From: Hyphomonadaceae bacterium
Lineage (GTDB): Bacteria > Pseudomonadota > Alphaproteobacteria > Caulobacterales > Hyphomonadaceae
DNA: 39,384 nucleotides
Direction: 5' to 3'
NCBI GenBank assembly: GCA_022844475.1
Contig: JALHLR010000027.1
Coordinates: 1 to 39,384 of the forward strand
Shown: in pieces, positions 1-10,914 of the stretch
How positions within the stretch are numbered: position 1 is the first letter of the stretch
Layout: every line of letters begins with the position of its first letter
Notes under the pieces: generated by a model
The model's input: the letters and a program-made list of their open reading frames with translations, nothing else
Databases searched by the model: none
What the model was told of the DNA's origin: nothing
Made by a program: the position numbers and the translations under genes

Positions 1-136
1 GATCGCGGGGACCACCGCACGATCCAGAGGCGGGCAGCGCGGGTTTCTCCAGGAGGCCATCGTAGATGGCGCTCAGGGAAAAACGCTCGCGCGTCTCGGT
101 CGGGGCCCGCGTCAACCAGACCGGCCCCTGAAGCGA

Positions 137-164
137 TCCGGCCCGGTCTTTCGACCGGGCCGGA
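137..164 (-). terminator. Strong hairpin just downstream of rpoH
   Basis: A perfect 12-bp inverted repeat (137-148 with 153-164) closed by a 4-base loop starts six bases after the rpoH stop codon. No U-run follows on the - strand; on the + strand the next bases are only mildly T-rich. It may end rpoH transcription, stabilise the mRNA 3' end, or serve a + strand gene entering from the left. Bases 1-130 contain no gene I can support in any frame. Confidence 0.5.
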
Positions 165-170
165 CTTGTT

Positions 171-1061
171 CTAGTTCGCGTCTACCAGGCCGTGTTCGCG
201 TGCGGCTTCCCGCATCGCTTTCTGCAGCTTCTCGAAGGCGCGGACCTCGATCTGACGGATGCGCTCGCGGCTCACATTGTAGTGCGCCGATAGGTCTTCC
301 AGCGTGGTCGGTTCTTCCTTCAGGCGGCGCTCGGTGATGATGTGGCGCTCACGTTCGTTGAGCGACCCCATCGCGCTTTCAAGCAAGTTCATCCGCGCGC
401 CGAACTCGTCGCTCTCCGCCATCCGCTCGGCCTGGCCAGGCGTGTCGTCGGCGATCCAGTCCTGCCACTCAGCTTCGCCTTCCATCCCGCCGATCGGGGC
501 GTTGAGGGAGGCGTCGCCGCCGGAGGCCATGCGCCGGTTCATCGACGTCACTTCTTCTTCCGTGACGCCCAGGCGGCGGGAGATTTCAGCCACGTTTTCC
601 GGGCGCAGGTCGCCTTCTTCCAGCGCGCTGATTTCGCCCTTGAGGCGGCGCAGGTTGAAGAACAGCTTCTTCTGCGCTGCCGTGGTGCCGAGTTTCACCA
701 GCGACCACGAGCGCAGGATGTATTCCTGGATCGCGGCGCGGATCCACCACATGGCGTAGGTGGCCAGGCGGAAACCCTTGTCCGGGTCGAACTTCTTCAC
801 GGCCTGCATGAGGCCGACATTGCCCTCGGAGATGACCTCGCCCATGGGCAGGCCATAGCCGCGATAGCCCATGGCGATCTTGGCCACGAGGCGCAGGTGG
901 GAGGTTACCATCCGCTCGGCGGCTTCGGCGTCCTGGTGCTGCGCCCACCGTTGGGCGAGCATGAACTCCTCGTTCTTCTCCAGAAGCGGGAACTTGCGGA
1001 TTTCTGAGAGGTAGCGCGAAAGGCCCTGTTCCGGGCTGAGTGAGATCGCAAGGCTTGCCAT
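171..1061 (-). CDS. rpoH: RNA polymerase sigma factor RpoH (sigma-32)
   Basis: This is the heat-shock sigma factor, which directs RNA polymerase to chaperone and protease promoters. At 296 aa it has normal length. Sigma region 2 lies at about residues 52-118, with the region 2.4 segment around YAMWWIRAAIQEYI (102-115). The RpoH box, QKKLFFNLRRLK (130-141), separates RpoH from other group sigmas. The region 4 helix-turn-helix lies at about 253-283 (LEDLSAHYNVSRERIRQIE). The start is supported by AAGGAGA a few bases upstream. It is monocistronic in this window, with a hairpin right after the stop and a sigma-70-like promoter upstream. Family knowledge says RpoH is also controlled by DnaK/FtsH-type proteolysis; nothing in the DNA shows that directly. 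Confidence 0.97.
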   Translation of the reverse strand: MASLAISLSPEQGLSRYLSEIRKFPLLEKNEEFMLAQRWAQHQDAEAAERMVTSHLRLVAKIAMGYRGYGLPMGEVISEGNVGLMQAVKKFDPDKGFRLATYAMWWIRAAIQEYILRSWSLVKLGTTAAQKKLFFNLRRLKGEISALEEGDLRPENVAEISRRLGVTEEEVTSMNRRMASGGDASLNAPIGGMEGEAEWQDWIADDTPGQAERMAESDEFGARMNLLESAMGSLNERERHIITERRLKEEPTTLEDLSAHYNVSRERIRQIEVRAFEKLQKAMREAAREHGLVDAN

Positions 1062-1477
1062 TTTCGTCTCCTTCTTTTCGCCAGCTCTGTCCTGGGGAGG
1101 AAAGCTCGCATTCTTGTTCTTCAGGCGTCGCGCGGGGCCCCTCTTTGTGTGTCTACGAGGACCCTCACGAAACGGACCTACGAAGGCTATCTGGCAGGAT
1201 TATGGTCCCACCCCCCTAACCGTCCAATTGGTCGTCCGATTTCTTAAATGGGGGACAGCAGGGCGGCGAAAAAGGGGTACGACCCGCGATGAAATCTATG
1301 CGACGGGCACAGCCGGGCTAAAGACAACCTGGCCAGCAGCCGTGCGGGTCCTTTGACAACGTATTTGTGACAATGGGCGACGGTTTCAAGGGTGTCCCGA
1401 CAGAGGGTTCCGCAAGCGTCAACTGTCGTGGGCCGCTGGCGCATGGTAGCCGTGCGTCATACACCATGGAGGGCGCA
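1062..1477. other. Divergent intergenic region rpoH / EF-hand gene
   Basis: This is a 416-bp gap between two divergent genes. Apart from the rpoH promoter candidate I see a TTGACA at 1353-1358 on the + strand that could be a -35 for the EF-hand gene, but no convincing -10 follows at 16-18 bases. Reading frames here have no SD and no recognisable protein character. Confidence 0.5.
1199..1227 (-). promoter_or_regulatory. Putative sigma-70-type promoter of rpoH
   Basis: On the - strand TTGGAC (1227-1222) is followed after exactly 17 bases by CATAAT (1204-1199). This is a good -35/-10 pair in a GC-rich setting. Transcription would begin near 1192, giving a leader of about 130 bases before the rpoH start at 1061. 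No experimental support. Confidence 0.5.
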
Positions 1478-1894
1478 ATGCGGCTCAATGCAAAGGTATT
1501 GGCGGTGGTCGGCCTCATCATTGCGGCGGTGCTCGGCGTGGAGCCGGCGTTCGCCCAGCAGCCCGGGATGGTGATCGCCTTCCTCGACAAGAATGCTGAC
1601 GGGAAGTGCGATCTCAACGAGTACCTCACCTTCCAGCAACCGCGGCTGGCGCAGTTCGACAAGGATGGCGATGGCGGTCTGAACCTCGGCGAGTTCCGGG
1701 AGTCGCTGCAGGGGAAGTCGAAGATGAACGCTGCCTTCGTGTTCAAGAACGCCAATGCCGAGGGCGGACGCACGCTCTCGCAGAAGGAGTTCCTCGGCTA
1801 CCACGCATGGGTCTTCAAGAACTATGTCGACAGCGACAAGGACGGATTCATGTCGGCTGAGGAATGGTCGGAGATCATGGCGGCGGCTGGATGA
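1478..1894 (+). CDS. Secreted EF-hand calcium-binding protein
   Basis: The product has 138 aa. The start at 1478 is chosen because GGAGGG (1468-1473) lies four bases upstream and gives a clean signal peptide (basic MRLNAK, hydrophobic core 7-20, cleavage near AFA-QQ at 26-27). Three canonical 12-residue EF-hand loops are visible: D37-E48 (DKNADGKCDLNE), D61-E72 (DKDGDGGLNLGE) and D118-E129 (DSDKDGFMSAEE). A fourth, between N91 and E104, is degenerate. It should bind Ca2+ in the periplasm or outside the cell. The next two genes, also secreted and on the same strand, follow with gaps under 100 bp, so an operon is possible. Exact role unknown. Confidence 0.85.
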   Translation: MRLNAKVLAVVGLIIAAVLGVEPAFAQQPGMVIAFLDKNADGKCDLNEYLTFQQPRLAQFDKDGDGGLNLGEFRESLQGKSKMNAAFVFKNANAEGGRTLSQKEFLGYHAWVFKNYVDSDKDGFMSAEEWSEIMAAAG

Positions 1895-1987
1895 CAACGT
1901 TCGCTCCGACGAACGATTTGTCTCGCGCGGCGCGCAAGCGCGTGGCATGCTGGGTTTCTTCTAGACCACATAACGGAGGTAAGCGGC

Positions 1988-2551
1988 ATGCGTGCTGCGC
2001 AACTATCCGGGGCGGGGTGGCTAGTTCTAGGCGCGGCATCACTCGCGGGTTGTTCTGCGATACCGATACCGTTGACCGACATGTCGATTCCGATGCCGAG
2101 CCTTCCGGGGTTCGCACAGGCTGAAGTCACACCGGCTATGGAGCCGGTGCCTCTATCGGGTGATCCTGTCATCGAGCGTGCCGCTGTGTCTGCGCGCGAC
2201 ATGATGGCGTCGGACCGACCGGCCTTCTTCGTGCAATGGAAACCTCAGATGCCCGGCCTCACGCGACGACCTCGCATCGATGCCTCGACCGCGCTGCCCG
2301 TCTACCCGGAAGATGCGATCCGCAAAGCGGAGACCGGCGTCACCTCGCTCGAATCCTGCGTGACGGTCGAGGGACGGATGGTCGATGTGAAGCTCGCGCA
2401 ATCTTCGGGCTCCGTGACGCTGGACAGCGCGACGCTGGCCTGGGCGCAGACGGCGAAGTTTGCGCCGGCAGAGTTCAACGGCGAGCCGATGGCCGTGTGC
2501 GGATACCGCCTCGACTATGAGTGGCGTGTGCAGGAGCGGCAGTCGCGGTAG
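1988..2551 (+). CDS. TonB C-terminal-domain lipoprotein
   Basis: The product has 187 aa. GGAGG about ten bases upstream sets the start. The N-terminus is a lipoprotein signal with lipobox L19-A-G-C22. After a Pro/Met-rich linker comes one TonB_C fold at about residues 100-181, recognisable from YPEDAIRKAETG, the SSG turn (139-141), LD and the NGEPM turn. Classical TonB has an inner-membrane helix and a long Pro/Lys-rich spacer; this protein has neither, so it is unlikely to be a normal energy transducer. Two cysteines, C124 and C171, sit at positions matched by cysteine pairs in both domains of the next gene, which suggests a periplasmic disulfide (inference). Confidence 0.8.
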   Translation: MRAAQLSGAGWLVLGAASLAGCSAIPIPLTDMSIPMPSLPGFAQAEVTPAMEPVPLSGDPVIERAAVSARDMMASDRPAFFVQWKPQMPGLTRRPRIDASTALPVYPEDAIRKAETGVTSLESCVTVEGRMVDVKLAQSSGSVTLDSATLAWAQTAKFAPAEFNGEPMAVCGYRLDYEWRVQERQSR

Positions 2552-2622
2552 GGGCGGCAGGGTAGCGCCAATGCTGCTCGCACGTTAGCTTTCCCGCCGA
2601 GTGGTTGGGGAGCGGCTCGGTC

Positions 2623-3351
2623 ATGTTTCGAATCGCCGTCATTGTCGTGTGCGCCGCGGCAGGGTCTGGCCTTGCCTCAGGCCAGGAAGCCGCACGTGAC
2701 GTGAAGGACTCGTCGATCACCCAGCGGCCAGCGGTGGATCAGGCGCATACCGGAACGGCGCCGCCTTATCCTTTTGAGGCGCTCCGCGACCGGCTGGAAG
2801 GCCGTGTATCGATCAGCACATGCATCGATGCGAGCGGAAAGGCCTTCGCGCCGTGGGTGGCCAAATCTTCCGGGCATGCCGCGCTGGACCAGGCAGCGCT
2901 CGACTGGACTGCCAATGGCATGCGGTTCAAGCCAGCGCGGGCTGATGGTCAGCCGGTCGCTGTCTGCAACTACAGGTTTGTGCAGGAATGGAAGCTGCCC
3001 GAAAGCGGACCGCCGCCTGCGCCGGGTGGGCCGATCCATGTACGCGGTCTCGACGGCAAGGAACTGACGCTCACAAGGAAGCCAACCCCCAAGGCCGGCT
3101 CCATGCGCGTTGATTATCCCGCGAGTGCTGTTCGGAACCGCGTTGAGGGCGATGTGACCCTGCAGCTATGCCTGGATGTGCATGGCAAGGTCACGTCGGC
3201 TGAAGTCACGAAGTCGTCCGGGAACGACGCACTGGATCGTCAATCAATCAACACCTTGAAGAAGGTCGACTTCCACCCGGGAGAGGTCGACGGCAAAATT
3301 GTCGCCTTCTGTGAGTTTACCTACTTCTTGACCTGGAGACTTCCGCCCTAG
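2623..3351 (+). CDS. Secreted protein with two TonB C-terminal domains
   Basis: The product has 242 aa. I use the ATG at 2623, with GGGGAG about ten bases upstream and a signal peptide ending near ASG-QE (19-22); a TTG at 2605 would add six residues. Two TonB_C repeats are visible at about 48-126 and 163-241. Each has the YP..A.R...EG.V strand, an SSG turn and an LD motif. Both carry a cysteine pair (C67/C115 and C183/C230) at the same relative places as C124/C171 of the preceding lipoprotein. No transmembrane anchor follows the signal. It is probably co-transcribed with the upstream gene (71 bp gap). The stop codon overlaps that of convergent rluD through a shared CTAG. Confidence 0.8.
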   Translation: MFRIAVIVVCAAAGSGLASGQEAARDVKDSSITQRPAVDQAHTGTAPPYPFEALRDRLEGRVSISTCIDASGKAFAPWVAKSSGHAALDQAALDWTANGMRFKPARADGQPVAVCNYRFVQEWKLPESGPPPAPGGPIHVRGLDGKELTLTRKPTPKAGSMRVDYPASAVRNRVEGDVTLQLCLDVHGKVTSAEVTKSSGNDALDRQSINTLKKVDFHPGEVDGKIVAFCEFTYFLTWRLPP

Positions 3352-4421
3352 GCGGGCATCGCGCGCAAAGCGTCGATCAGGTCCGCCATGTCGTCAGGCG
3401 GGTCGCGTTCGAAGCGCATCGCCTTGCCGGTGATGGGATGCACGAAGCCGAGAATGGCCGCGTGCAGGGCCTGTCGCGGGAAGGCCTTCGCCGTTGCTGT
3501 GGCGCGCTCGAAGGCTCCACCTTTGCCGGCGGCGCGGAGCCAGCGGTGCCTGCCATAGGTCTGGTCGCCGAGGACGGGCGCCTGGATGTGCGCCATGTGC
3601 ACGCGGATCTGGTGGGTGCGGCCGGTTTCGAGGCGGCACTCGACGAGGGCTGCGGCGGGCTGTGTTCCTGTTTCATCAAGACGCCCGAAGGTTTCCAGCG
3701 CGCGATAGTTGGTGATCGCGATCTTGCCTTGCGGCGCGTCGTTCTCCTGGCTTGAATCGTCGGACCAGTGATCGGCGCGGAAGTGCTTCTCCTTCATCAC
3801 CGCCATCTTCTTGCGGTCGTTCGGCGAGCGGCCGATGTTTGTCTCGATCCGTCCGACCAGCGGACGCGGCGCGCCGCGCGTGACGGCGAGATAGGCGCGC
3901 TCGATGTCGTGCGCGGCGAACATGGTCGTGAGGGCTGTGTGCGCGGCTTCGGACTTTGCAGCGACCATCACGCCTGACGTATCCTTGTCGAGACGATGCA
4001 CGATGCCGGGGCGCGCGACGCCCCCGATGCCGGTCAGCTCCGGTCCGCAGTGGAAAAGCAACGCGTTGACCAGCGTGCCGCGCTCGGATCCGCCGGCAGG
4101 GTGAACCACGAGGCCAGGCGGCTTGTTGATGACGATGAGGTGCTTGTCCTCGAAGACGATGTCGAGCGGTATGTCCTCGGCTTCCGGCAGGGCGGAGACG
4201 GGGGCGGGCAGGTCGATGGCGTAGACTGCGCCCGTGATCACCTTGGCGCTGGCGTCGGTGGCGGGCTGGCCGTTGGCGGTGACGCGGCCCTCCTCGATCA
4301 GGACGCGCAGGCGCGAGCGGGACATGCCGGTTCCGGCGTCCGCCAGCCATTTATCGAGGCGCGCGCCTGCAGCTTCCGCCGGGGCGGTCAGGGTCAGGGC
4401 GGGGGAGGGGTCTGACGTCAT
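3348..4421 (-). CDS. rluD: RluA/RluD-family 23S rRNA pseudouridine synthase
   Basis: The product has 357 aa from the ATG at 4421. A TTG at 4475 would add 18 residues of unconvincing sequence. An N-terminal S4 RNA-binding domain (about 19-70, RLDKWLADAG... SRSRLRVLI) is followed by the RluA-type catalytic domain with the signature HRLDKDTSG (142-150), where D145 is the expected catalytic aspartate. The nucleophile attacks uridine C1' to convert U to pseudouridine in rRNA. The domain order and length match RluD (helix 69 of 23S rRNA), but RluC or RluA paralogues are not excluded. It is divergent from the phosphatase gene and convergent with the tandem TonB_C gene. Confidence 0.92.
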   Translation of the reverse strand: MTSDPSPALTLTAPAEAAGARLDKWLADAGTGMSRSRLRVLIEEGRVTANGQPATDASAKVITGAVYAIDLPAPVSALPEAEDIPLDIVFEDKHLIVINKPPGLVVHPAGGSERGTLVNALLFHCGPELTGIGGVARPGIVHRLDKDTSGVMVAAKSEAAHTALTTMFAAHDIERAYLAVTRGAPRPLVGRIETNIGRSPNDRKKMAVMKEKHFRADHWSDDSSQENDAPQGKIAITNYRALETFGRLDETGTQPAAALVECRLETGRTHQIRVHMAHIQAPVLGDQTYGRHRWLRAAGKGGAFERATATAKAFPRQALHAAILGFVHPITGKAMRFERDPPDDMADLIDALRAMPA

Positions 4422-4500
4422 GCTTTCGTCGCGATGCGCTGCGAGGTAGGGAGTCTTGAGTACTTCAGGCGGCAACTAACCCGGCGGGGAGGATAAATCC

Positions 4501-6183
4501 ATGACCAGGCTGACAAGGCGCGGTGCGCTGGGACTTGGTGCGGGTCTGGGGGTTGCCGGTCTCGGGGCGGCTGGCTGCGCCACGACGGGCGATGTCGCGA
4601 GCTCAAAAGGCGCTTTCCAGCACGGTATCGCCTCGGGCGATCCGACCCAGACCAGCGTGCTGATCTGGACGCGCGTAACGCCGGAGGTGGAAGGACCCAT
4701 GTCGGTTGCCTGGGGCGTCGCGCGGGATTCCGGGTTCAAGGACGTCGTGAAGCGTGGAACGTTCAATACGGGTCCCGAGCGCGACTATACGGTCAAGGTG
4801 GATGTGCAGGGGCTCGAGCCGGGACAACTGTACTACTACTGGTTCTCGGTGGGACGGACATCGTCGCCGGGTGGGGCGACGCGCACGCTGCCCGCGACGG
4901 GGGTCAGCGATTACCGCATGGCGGTGGTATCGTGCTCGAACTGGCCGTTCGGGTATTTCAACGCCTATCGCGAGATCGCAAAGCGCGGGACGCAGGGCCA
5001 GCTCGACGCCGTGATCCATCTTGGAGACTACATCTACGAATACAGCATCAACGGGTATGGTAGCGCGATCGGCAAGGAGCTTGGCCGCAATCACGTCCCC
5101 GAGCACGAGATCATCACGCTGGCCGATTACCGGCAGCGGCACGCTCAGTACAAGTCCGATCCCGATCTGCAGGCGGCCCATGCAGTGGCACCGTGGTTCT
5201 GCACGTGGGACGATCATGAATCGACCAACAATTCCTATCGCACGGGGGCCGAGAACCATCAGGCCGACACCGAGGGCGACTGGAGCGTTCGCAAGGCTGT
5301 TGCGGTTCAGGCGTATCTCGAATGGATGCCGGTGCGCGATCCCGAAGCCGGCAAGGCGCGCGAGGCGATCTGGCGCAAGTTCGAGATCGGTGATCTGGCA
5401 ACGCTTTTCCTGCTGGAAAGCCGTCTGGTCGGGCGCGGCGAGGATATCACGTATGGCGAGATCTATCTCGCGGCCGACGTCGACCGTCCTGCGATCGTCG
5501 ACCGGATCAAGGCCAGGATCAGCGATCCGAACCGCACGATGCTCGGCTTCGAGCAGGAGGCCTGGCTGGCCGATGGGCTGAAGCAGTCGGCGGCGGCGGG
5601 CAAGAAGTGGCAGGTGCTCGGCAACCAGGTGACGATGGCGAAGGTGCAGATGCCCGACCTGCAGCGCCACCTGACGCCCGAGCAGTACGCGACCGTGCCG
5701 CAGGGCGCCAAGCGGTCCTATTCGACCGCACGCTGGGGCCTCGAATGGAATCCTGATGCCTGGTCAGGCTTTCCGCAAGCACGAGAGCGGCTCTACCAGG
5801 CTGCGAAGGCGGCCAATGCACGGCTCGTGACGCTGACCGGCGATACCCACACGGCCTGGGCCAACGAGCTGCACGATGCTTCAGGGCAGAAGCGCGGCGT
5901 CGAGTTCGGCTGCACGTCAGTCACCTCGAACGGAGCGGGGGACAGCCTGCCGCTGCAGGAGCTCAACTGGCTGATGCCGGAGGCGAACGACGAGGTCGTG
6001 TACTACAACGCGTTCTCGAAGGGGTTCACGGTGCTGACGCTCACCGCCGATCAGGTCGAGGCCGAGTTCGTCAAAGTCTCCACGGTCAGGTCACGGGATT
6101 ACTACGCCAGTACGGACGCCAAATTCCTTGCTCGTACCAATGAGATCGGCGGCATGGGCGGGCTTCAGCGGGTAATGGGCTGA
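4501..6183 (+). CDS. phoD: PhoD-family alkaline phosphatase/phosphodiesterase, Tat-exported
   Basis: The product has 560 aa. A GGGGAGGA ribosome site about ten bases upstream supports the start. The N-terminus is a twin-arginine signal (TRLTRRGAL) and ends in AAGC26, so a Tat-exported lipoprotein is possible. An N-terminal Ig-like PhoD domain (about 40-135) precedes the metallophosphatase domain. Its metal-binding segments are visible as SCSNWPFGYFNAY, HLGDYIYEY, WDDHESTNN and LTGDTHTAW. PhoD enzymes hydrolyse phosphate mono- and diesters outside the cytoplasm using Fe/Ca. Neither a recognisable Pho box nor pst/pho genes lie nearby. The next gene, on the same strand, is a hybrid kinase. Confidence 0.93.
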   Translation: MTRLTRRGALGLGAGLGVAGLGAAGCATTGDVASSKGAFQHGIASGDPTQTSVLIWTRVTPEVEGPMSVAWGVARDSGFKDVVKRGTFNTGPERDYTVKVDVQGLEPGQLYYYWFSVGRTSSPGGATRTLPATGVSDYRMAVVSCSNWPFGYFNAYREIAKRGTQGQLDAVIHLGDYIYEYSINGYGSAIGKELGRNHVPEHEIITLADYRQRHAQYKSDPDLQAAHAVAPWFCTWDDHESTNNSYRTGAENHQADTEGDWSVRKAVAVQAYLEWMPVRDPEAGKAREAIWRKFEIGDLATLFLLESRLVGRGEDITYGEIYLAADVDRPAIVDRIKARISDPNRTMLGFEQEAWLADGLKQSAAAGKKWQVLGNQVTMAKVQMPDLQRHLTPEQYATVPQGAKRSYSTARWGLEWNPDAWSGFPQARERLYQAAKAANARLVTLTGDTHTAWANELHDASGQKRGVEFGCTSVTSNGAGDSLPLQELNWLMPEANDEVVYYNAFSKGFTVLTLTADQVEAEFVKVSTVRSRDYYASTDAKFLARTNEIGGMGGLQRVMG

Positions 6184-6324
6184 GGATGCGGAGGCCTCAA
6201 TTCCAAGGCTGAAAACCCCCGATAATCCTGCTGTTTTCGGGAAACAGGCCGGGTCGGAAAGGCCACATTAACACGGAGCAGGCTAGAAGTTCCCTCCACG
6301 TCGGTTGACGGCAGGGGACCTGAA

Positions 6325-8625
<2,301 letters not shown>

Positions 8626-8653
8626 CCGGCAATCTCGCCTTCTGGTCACCCGT

Positions 8654-9718
8654 CTAGGGTTTCAGCACAACTCGCCCGACAATCGTCCCTTCGCGCAGCT
8701 GGTTGAGCGTACGCTCGGCTTGATCGAGCGCGCGCATCTCGACGGGGATCGGGGCGATCTTTCCGGTCTTCACCAGATCCATCATCTCGCGCGTCTCGCC
8801 GAGTGGGCCGGTGTAGGAGCCAACTATCGAATAAGGCCGGCCGGGGAAGGTTGGGATCGGGGCTGCGAACTTGCCGCCGAACAAGCCGACCACGATGATC
8901 TCGCCGCCTCGGCGGATGGCGCCGTTGGCGTAGTTGAGCGACGGCGTGGAGCCGACGAAATCAACCGCGGCCGCAACGCCGCCGCCGGTGTCGAGCTTCA
9001 GCTTCTTCAGCGAGTCCGCTTCCTTCGAATTGTAGACGGCGTGCGCGCCCGCGGCCATCGCTGCATCAAGCTTCTTCGCATCGATGTCGCAGCCGATGAT
9101 TTTGTTGTTCGGGAACATGGCGCGCGCGAACTGCAGGCCCATCATGCCGACCCCGCCGAGACCGACGATGGCGATGGACTCGTCTTCATACGCGGTGCGC
9201 ACTTTCTTCAGCGCCGAGAACGCCGTGATACCTGAGCACATGTAAGTGGCGGCAAGGCCTTCGGGGACGCCGGTTGCGTCGAGCAGGTATTTCGGGTGGG
9301 GGACCAGGACGTATTCGGAGTAACCACCCGCTACCTGGATGCCGAGCTGGCGCGGCTTGGCGCAGATATGCTCCTGATCGCGCTTGCAGGTGGCGCACTC
9401 GCCGCAGCCGATCCAGGGGAAGACGACGAAGCGCTGGCCGACTGCACGGCCTTCAAGCAGGCCCTGCGCATCCGGGCCCACAGCAGAGAGCGTTCCCTCG
9501 ATCTCGTGGCCGAGCGTGTGGGGCAGGGTGCGGCCCTTGGACCAGTCGATCTTGTCACCGTCGCCAATGTCAACATGGCCGTCCTGCAGGTGGACGTCGG
9601 AATGGCAGACCCCGGAATGAGTGATCTTCACCACCACTTCCGTGCCTTTCGGGGTCGGGATGTCGGAGGTGACCTCTTCGAGCGGCGCCCCGTAAGCGAC
9701 GATGGCCTGGCTCTTCAT
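8654..9718 (-). CDS. Zinc-dependent alcohol dehydrogenase (MDR superfamily)
   Basis: The product has 354 aa. AGGAG seven bases upstream fixes the ATG at 9718. Catalytic zinc ligands are C38 (SGVCHSD), H71-E72 (GHE) and probably C161. The structural zinc lobe has C105, C108, C111 and C119. The Rossmann motif GLGGVG lies at 186-191, and the following strand ends in GCDID, where the acidic residue favours NAD+ over NADP+. It oxidises an alcohol or reduces an aldehyde; the substrate is not evident. It lies 78 bp downstream of a serine-hydrolase gene on the same strand and could be co-transcribed. An AT-rich palindrome lies in that gap. Confidence 0.93.
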   Translation of the reverse strand: MKSQAIVAYGAPLEEVTSDIPTPKGTEVVVKITHSGVCHSDVHLQDGHVDIGDGDKIDWSKGRTLPHTLGHEIEGTLSAVGPDAQGLLEGRAVGQRFVVFPWIGCGECATCKRDQEHICAKPRQLGIQVAGGYSEYVLVPHPKYLLDATGVPEGLAATYMCSGITAFSALKKVRTAYEDESIAIVGLGGVGMMGLQFARAMFPNNKIIGCDIDAKKLDAAMAAGAHAVYNSKEADSLKKLKLDTGGGVAAAVDFVGSTPSLNYANGAIRRGGEIIVVGLFGGKFAAPIPTFPGRPYSIVGSYTGPLGETREMMDLVKTGKIAPIPVEMRALDQAERTLNQLREGTIVGRVVLKP

Positions 9719-9729
9719 CGGTGTGCTCC

Positions 9730-9755
9730 TTAGCAAATGTAGATTTGCGTTAGCA
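9730..9755. promoter_or_regulatory. Candidate operator upstream of the alcohol dehydrogenase
   Basis: A perfect 6-4-6 palindrome GCAAAT-gtag-ATTTGC (9733-9748) is flanked by two direct TTAGCA copies (9730-9735 and 9750-9755). It starts about a dozen bases upstream of the dehydrogenase ATG and stands out as AT-rich in a GC-rich gap. It looks like a binding site for a dimeric repressor; no regulator gene is adjacent. Confidence 0.35.
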
Positions 9756-9796
9756 TGCCTGCCGGAGATGGGAAGAGGGAGGGCGGCTGGCAACGC

Positions 9797-10858
9797 CTAT
9801 TGTTGCGATGCAGCCTTCGACAGCAATTGCCATAGGCGGTCGTTGAAGTCACGGTCGGGGGCGGCCTGCCCGGTGCGCACGACGATCAGTTTCATCGAGG
9901 GAACGACGAACAGCTTCCGGTCCTGTGCGCCGAGGGCGGAGAACGTGTCAGCCGGCGCCGAAGGAATGAAGCGGCCTTCGCGGCGAGGGGCGTTGGGGCC
10001 AACGTTCAGGGCGTAGGCGCCGTTATTGAGCCACCACAGGCGGCCATAGGCCGGGTTGGTCGCGCTCGGCGTGAAGATCGCTTCGAACTGGGCTTCGGAG
10101 ATGAGGCGCGCGCCGTTGGGCTTGCGCCCGCGATCGAGAATGATCTGACCCAGGATGGCAAGATCACGCGGCGTGGTGACGAGGCCTGTCGGATTGCCGA
10201 CATCGCTGAACGCGCCGGGTCGCTGTTCCCAGCCCGTGTTATGCATGTCTGCGATCTTGGTGAACCAGAGCTGGGTAAGAACCCGGAGGTCCTGTCCCGC
10301 CGCCTTCTCGAGCACGGACTTCAGCTTGGCGTAGGCGGGCGTATTGTAGAAGAATTCTGCGCCCGCCGGAGACTCGTAGGAGAGATCCTCCTTCAGGCCC
10401 GTGTTCATCTCGAGCAGGTGGCGGACGGTGATCGCGGCTTCCTTTTCGGACGCGGCCTTCGACCAGCCGGCGCCGATGTAGGATGTCACGGACTTCCCGA
10501 CGTCGATCAGTCCCTTGTCCACACCGACACCGACGAGAAGCGCGATCAGGCTTTTCTGTTGCGAGGCCACGTCCTCGCGCAATGCGCCCCCCGGCAGTTC
10601 GCCGTGTACGAAGTTGGCGCGGAAGGTCTGCGAGGCGGGATCGTCCGGCAGGGGCCAGTAATGTTCAGTGATGGTCTTTCCGCCCTGGATGATCAGGAAA
10701 CCAGTCGTCTTCTGCGCCCGGACGTAGGATGCGACGTCGGCCAGGGCGGCAGTGTTCCAGCTTGCCGCGGCGGCCATTGTCTGTGGTTCGCCCGAAGACG
10801 GGACGGCCGCGCATGAGGCAAGCGCGACGGTCGCCGCGATCAACGCTGACCTGAGCAT
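9797..10858 (-). CDS. Serine hydrolase of the beta-lactamase/class C family, probable lipoprotein
   Basis: The product has 353 aa. AAGGAG with a short spacer fixes the ATG at 10858; a longer frame upstream overlaps hisI and is not used. The signal ends in a lipobox-like LASC16. The penicillin-binding SxxK motif is S99-Q-Q-K102. The second motif, normally Y-x-N, reads Y171-N-T in EFFYNTPAYAKL. Such enzymes include esterases, D-aminopeptidases and amide hydrolases; substrate is not predictable. The altered second motif makes beta-lactamase activity unlikely (inference). It lies downstream of hisI (56 bp) and upstream of the dehydrogenase. Confidence 0.85.
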   Translation of the reverse strand: MLRSALIAATVALASCAAVPSSGEPQTMAAAASWNTAALADVASYVRAQKTTGFLIIQGGKTITEHYWPLPDDPASQTFRANFVHGELPGGALREDVASQQKSLIALLVGVGVDKGLIDVGKSVTSYIGAGWSKAASEKEAAITVRHLLEMNTGLKEDLSYESPAGAEFFYNTPAYAKLKSVLEKAAGQDLRVLTQLWFTKIADMHNTGWEQRPGAFSDVGNPTGLVTTPRDLAILGQIILDRGRKPNGARLISEAQFEAIFTPSATNPAYGRLWWLNNGAYALNVGPNAPRREGRFIPSAPADTFSALGAQDRKLFVVPSMKLIVVRTGQAAPDRDFNDRLWQLLSKAASQQ

Positions 10859-10914
10859 CCAAGTCTCCTTAGCCTTGGCCCACGCTAACGTGGCGTGGCC
10901 CGAACCGGAAGGGC

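Noticed and set aside
1245..1253. CCCCATTTA on the - strand upstream of rpoH, resembling a sigma-32 -10 (self-regulation)
   Set aside because: No CTTGAA-like -35 lies at the right distance; the sequence there is CT-rich but does not match.
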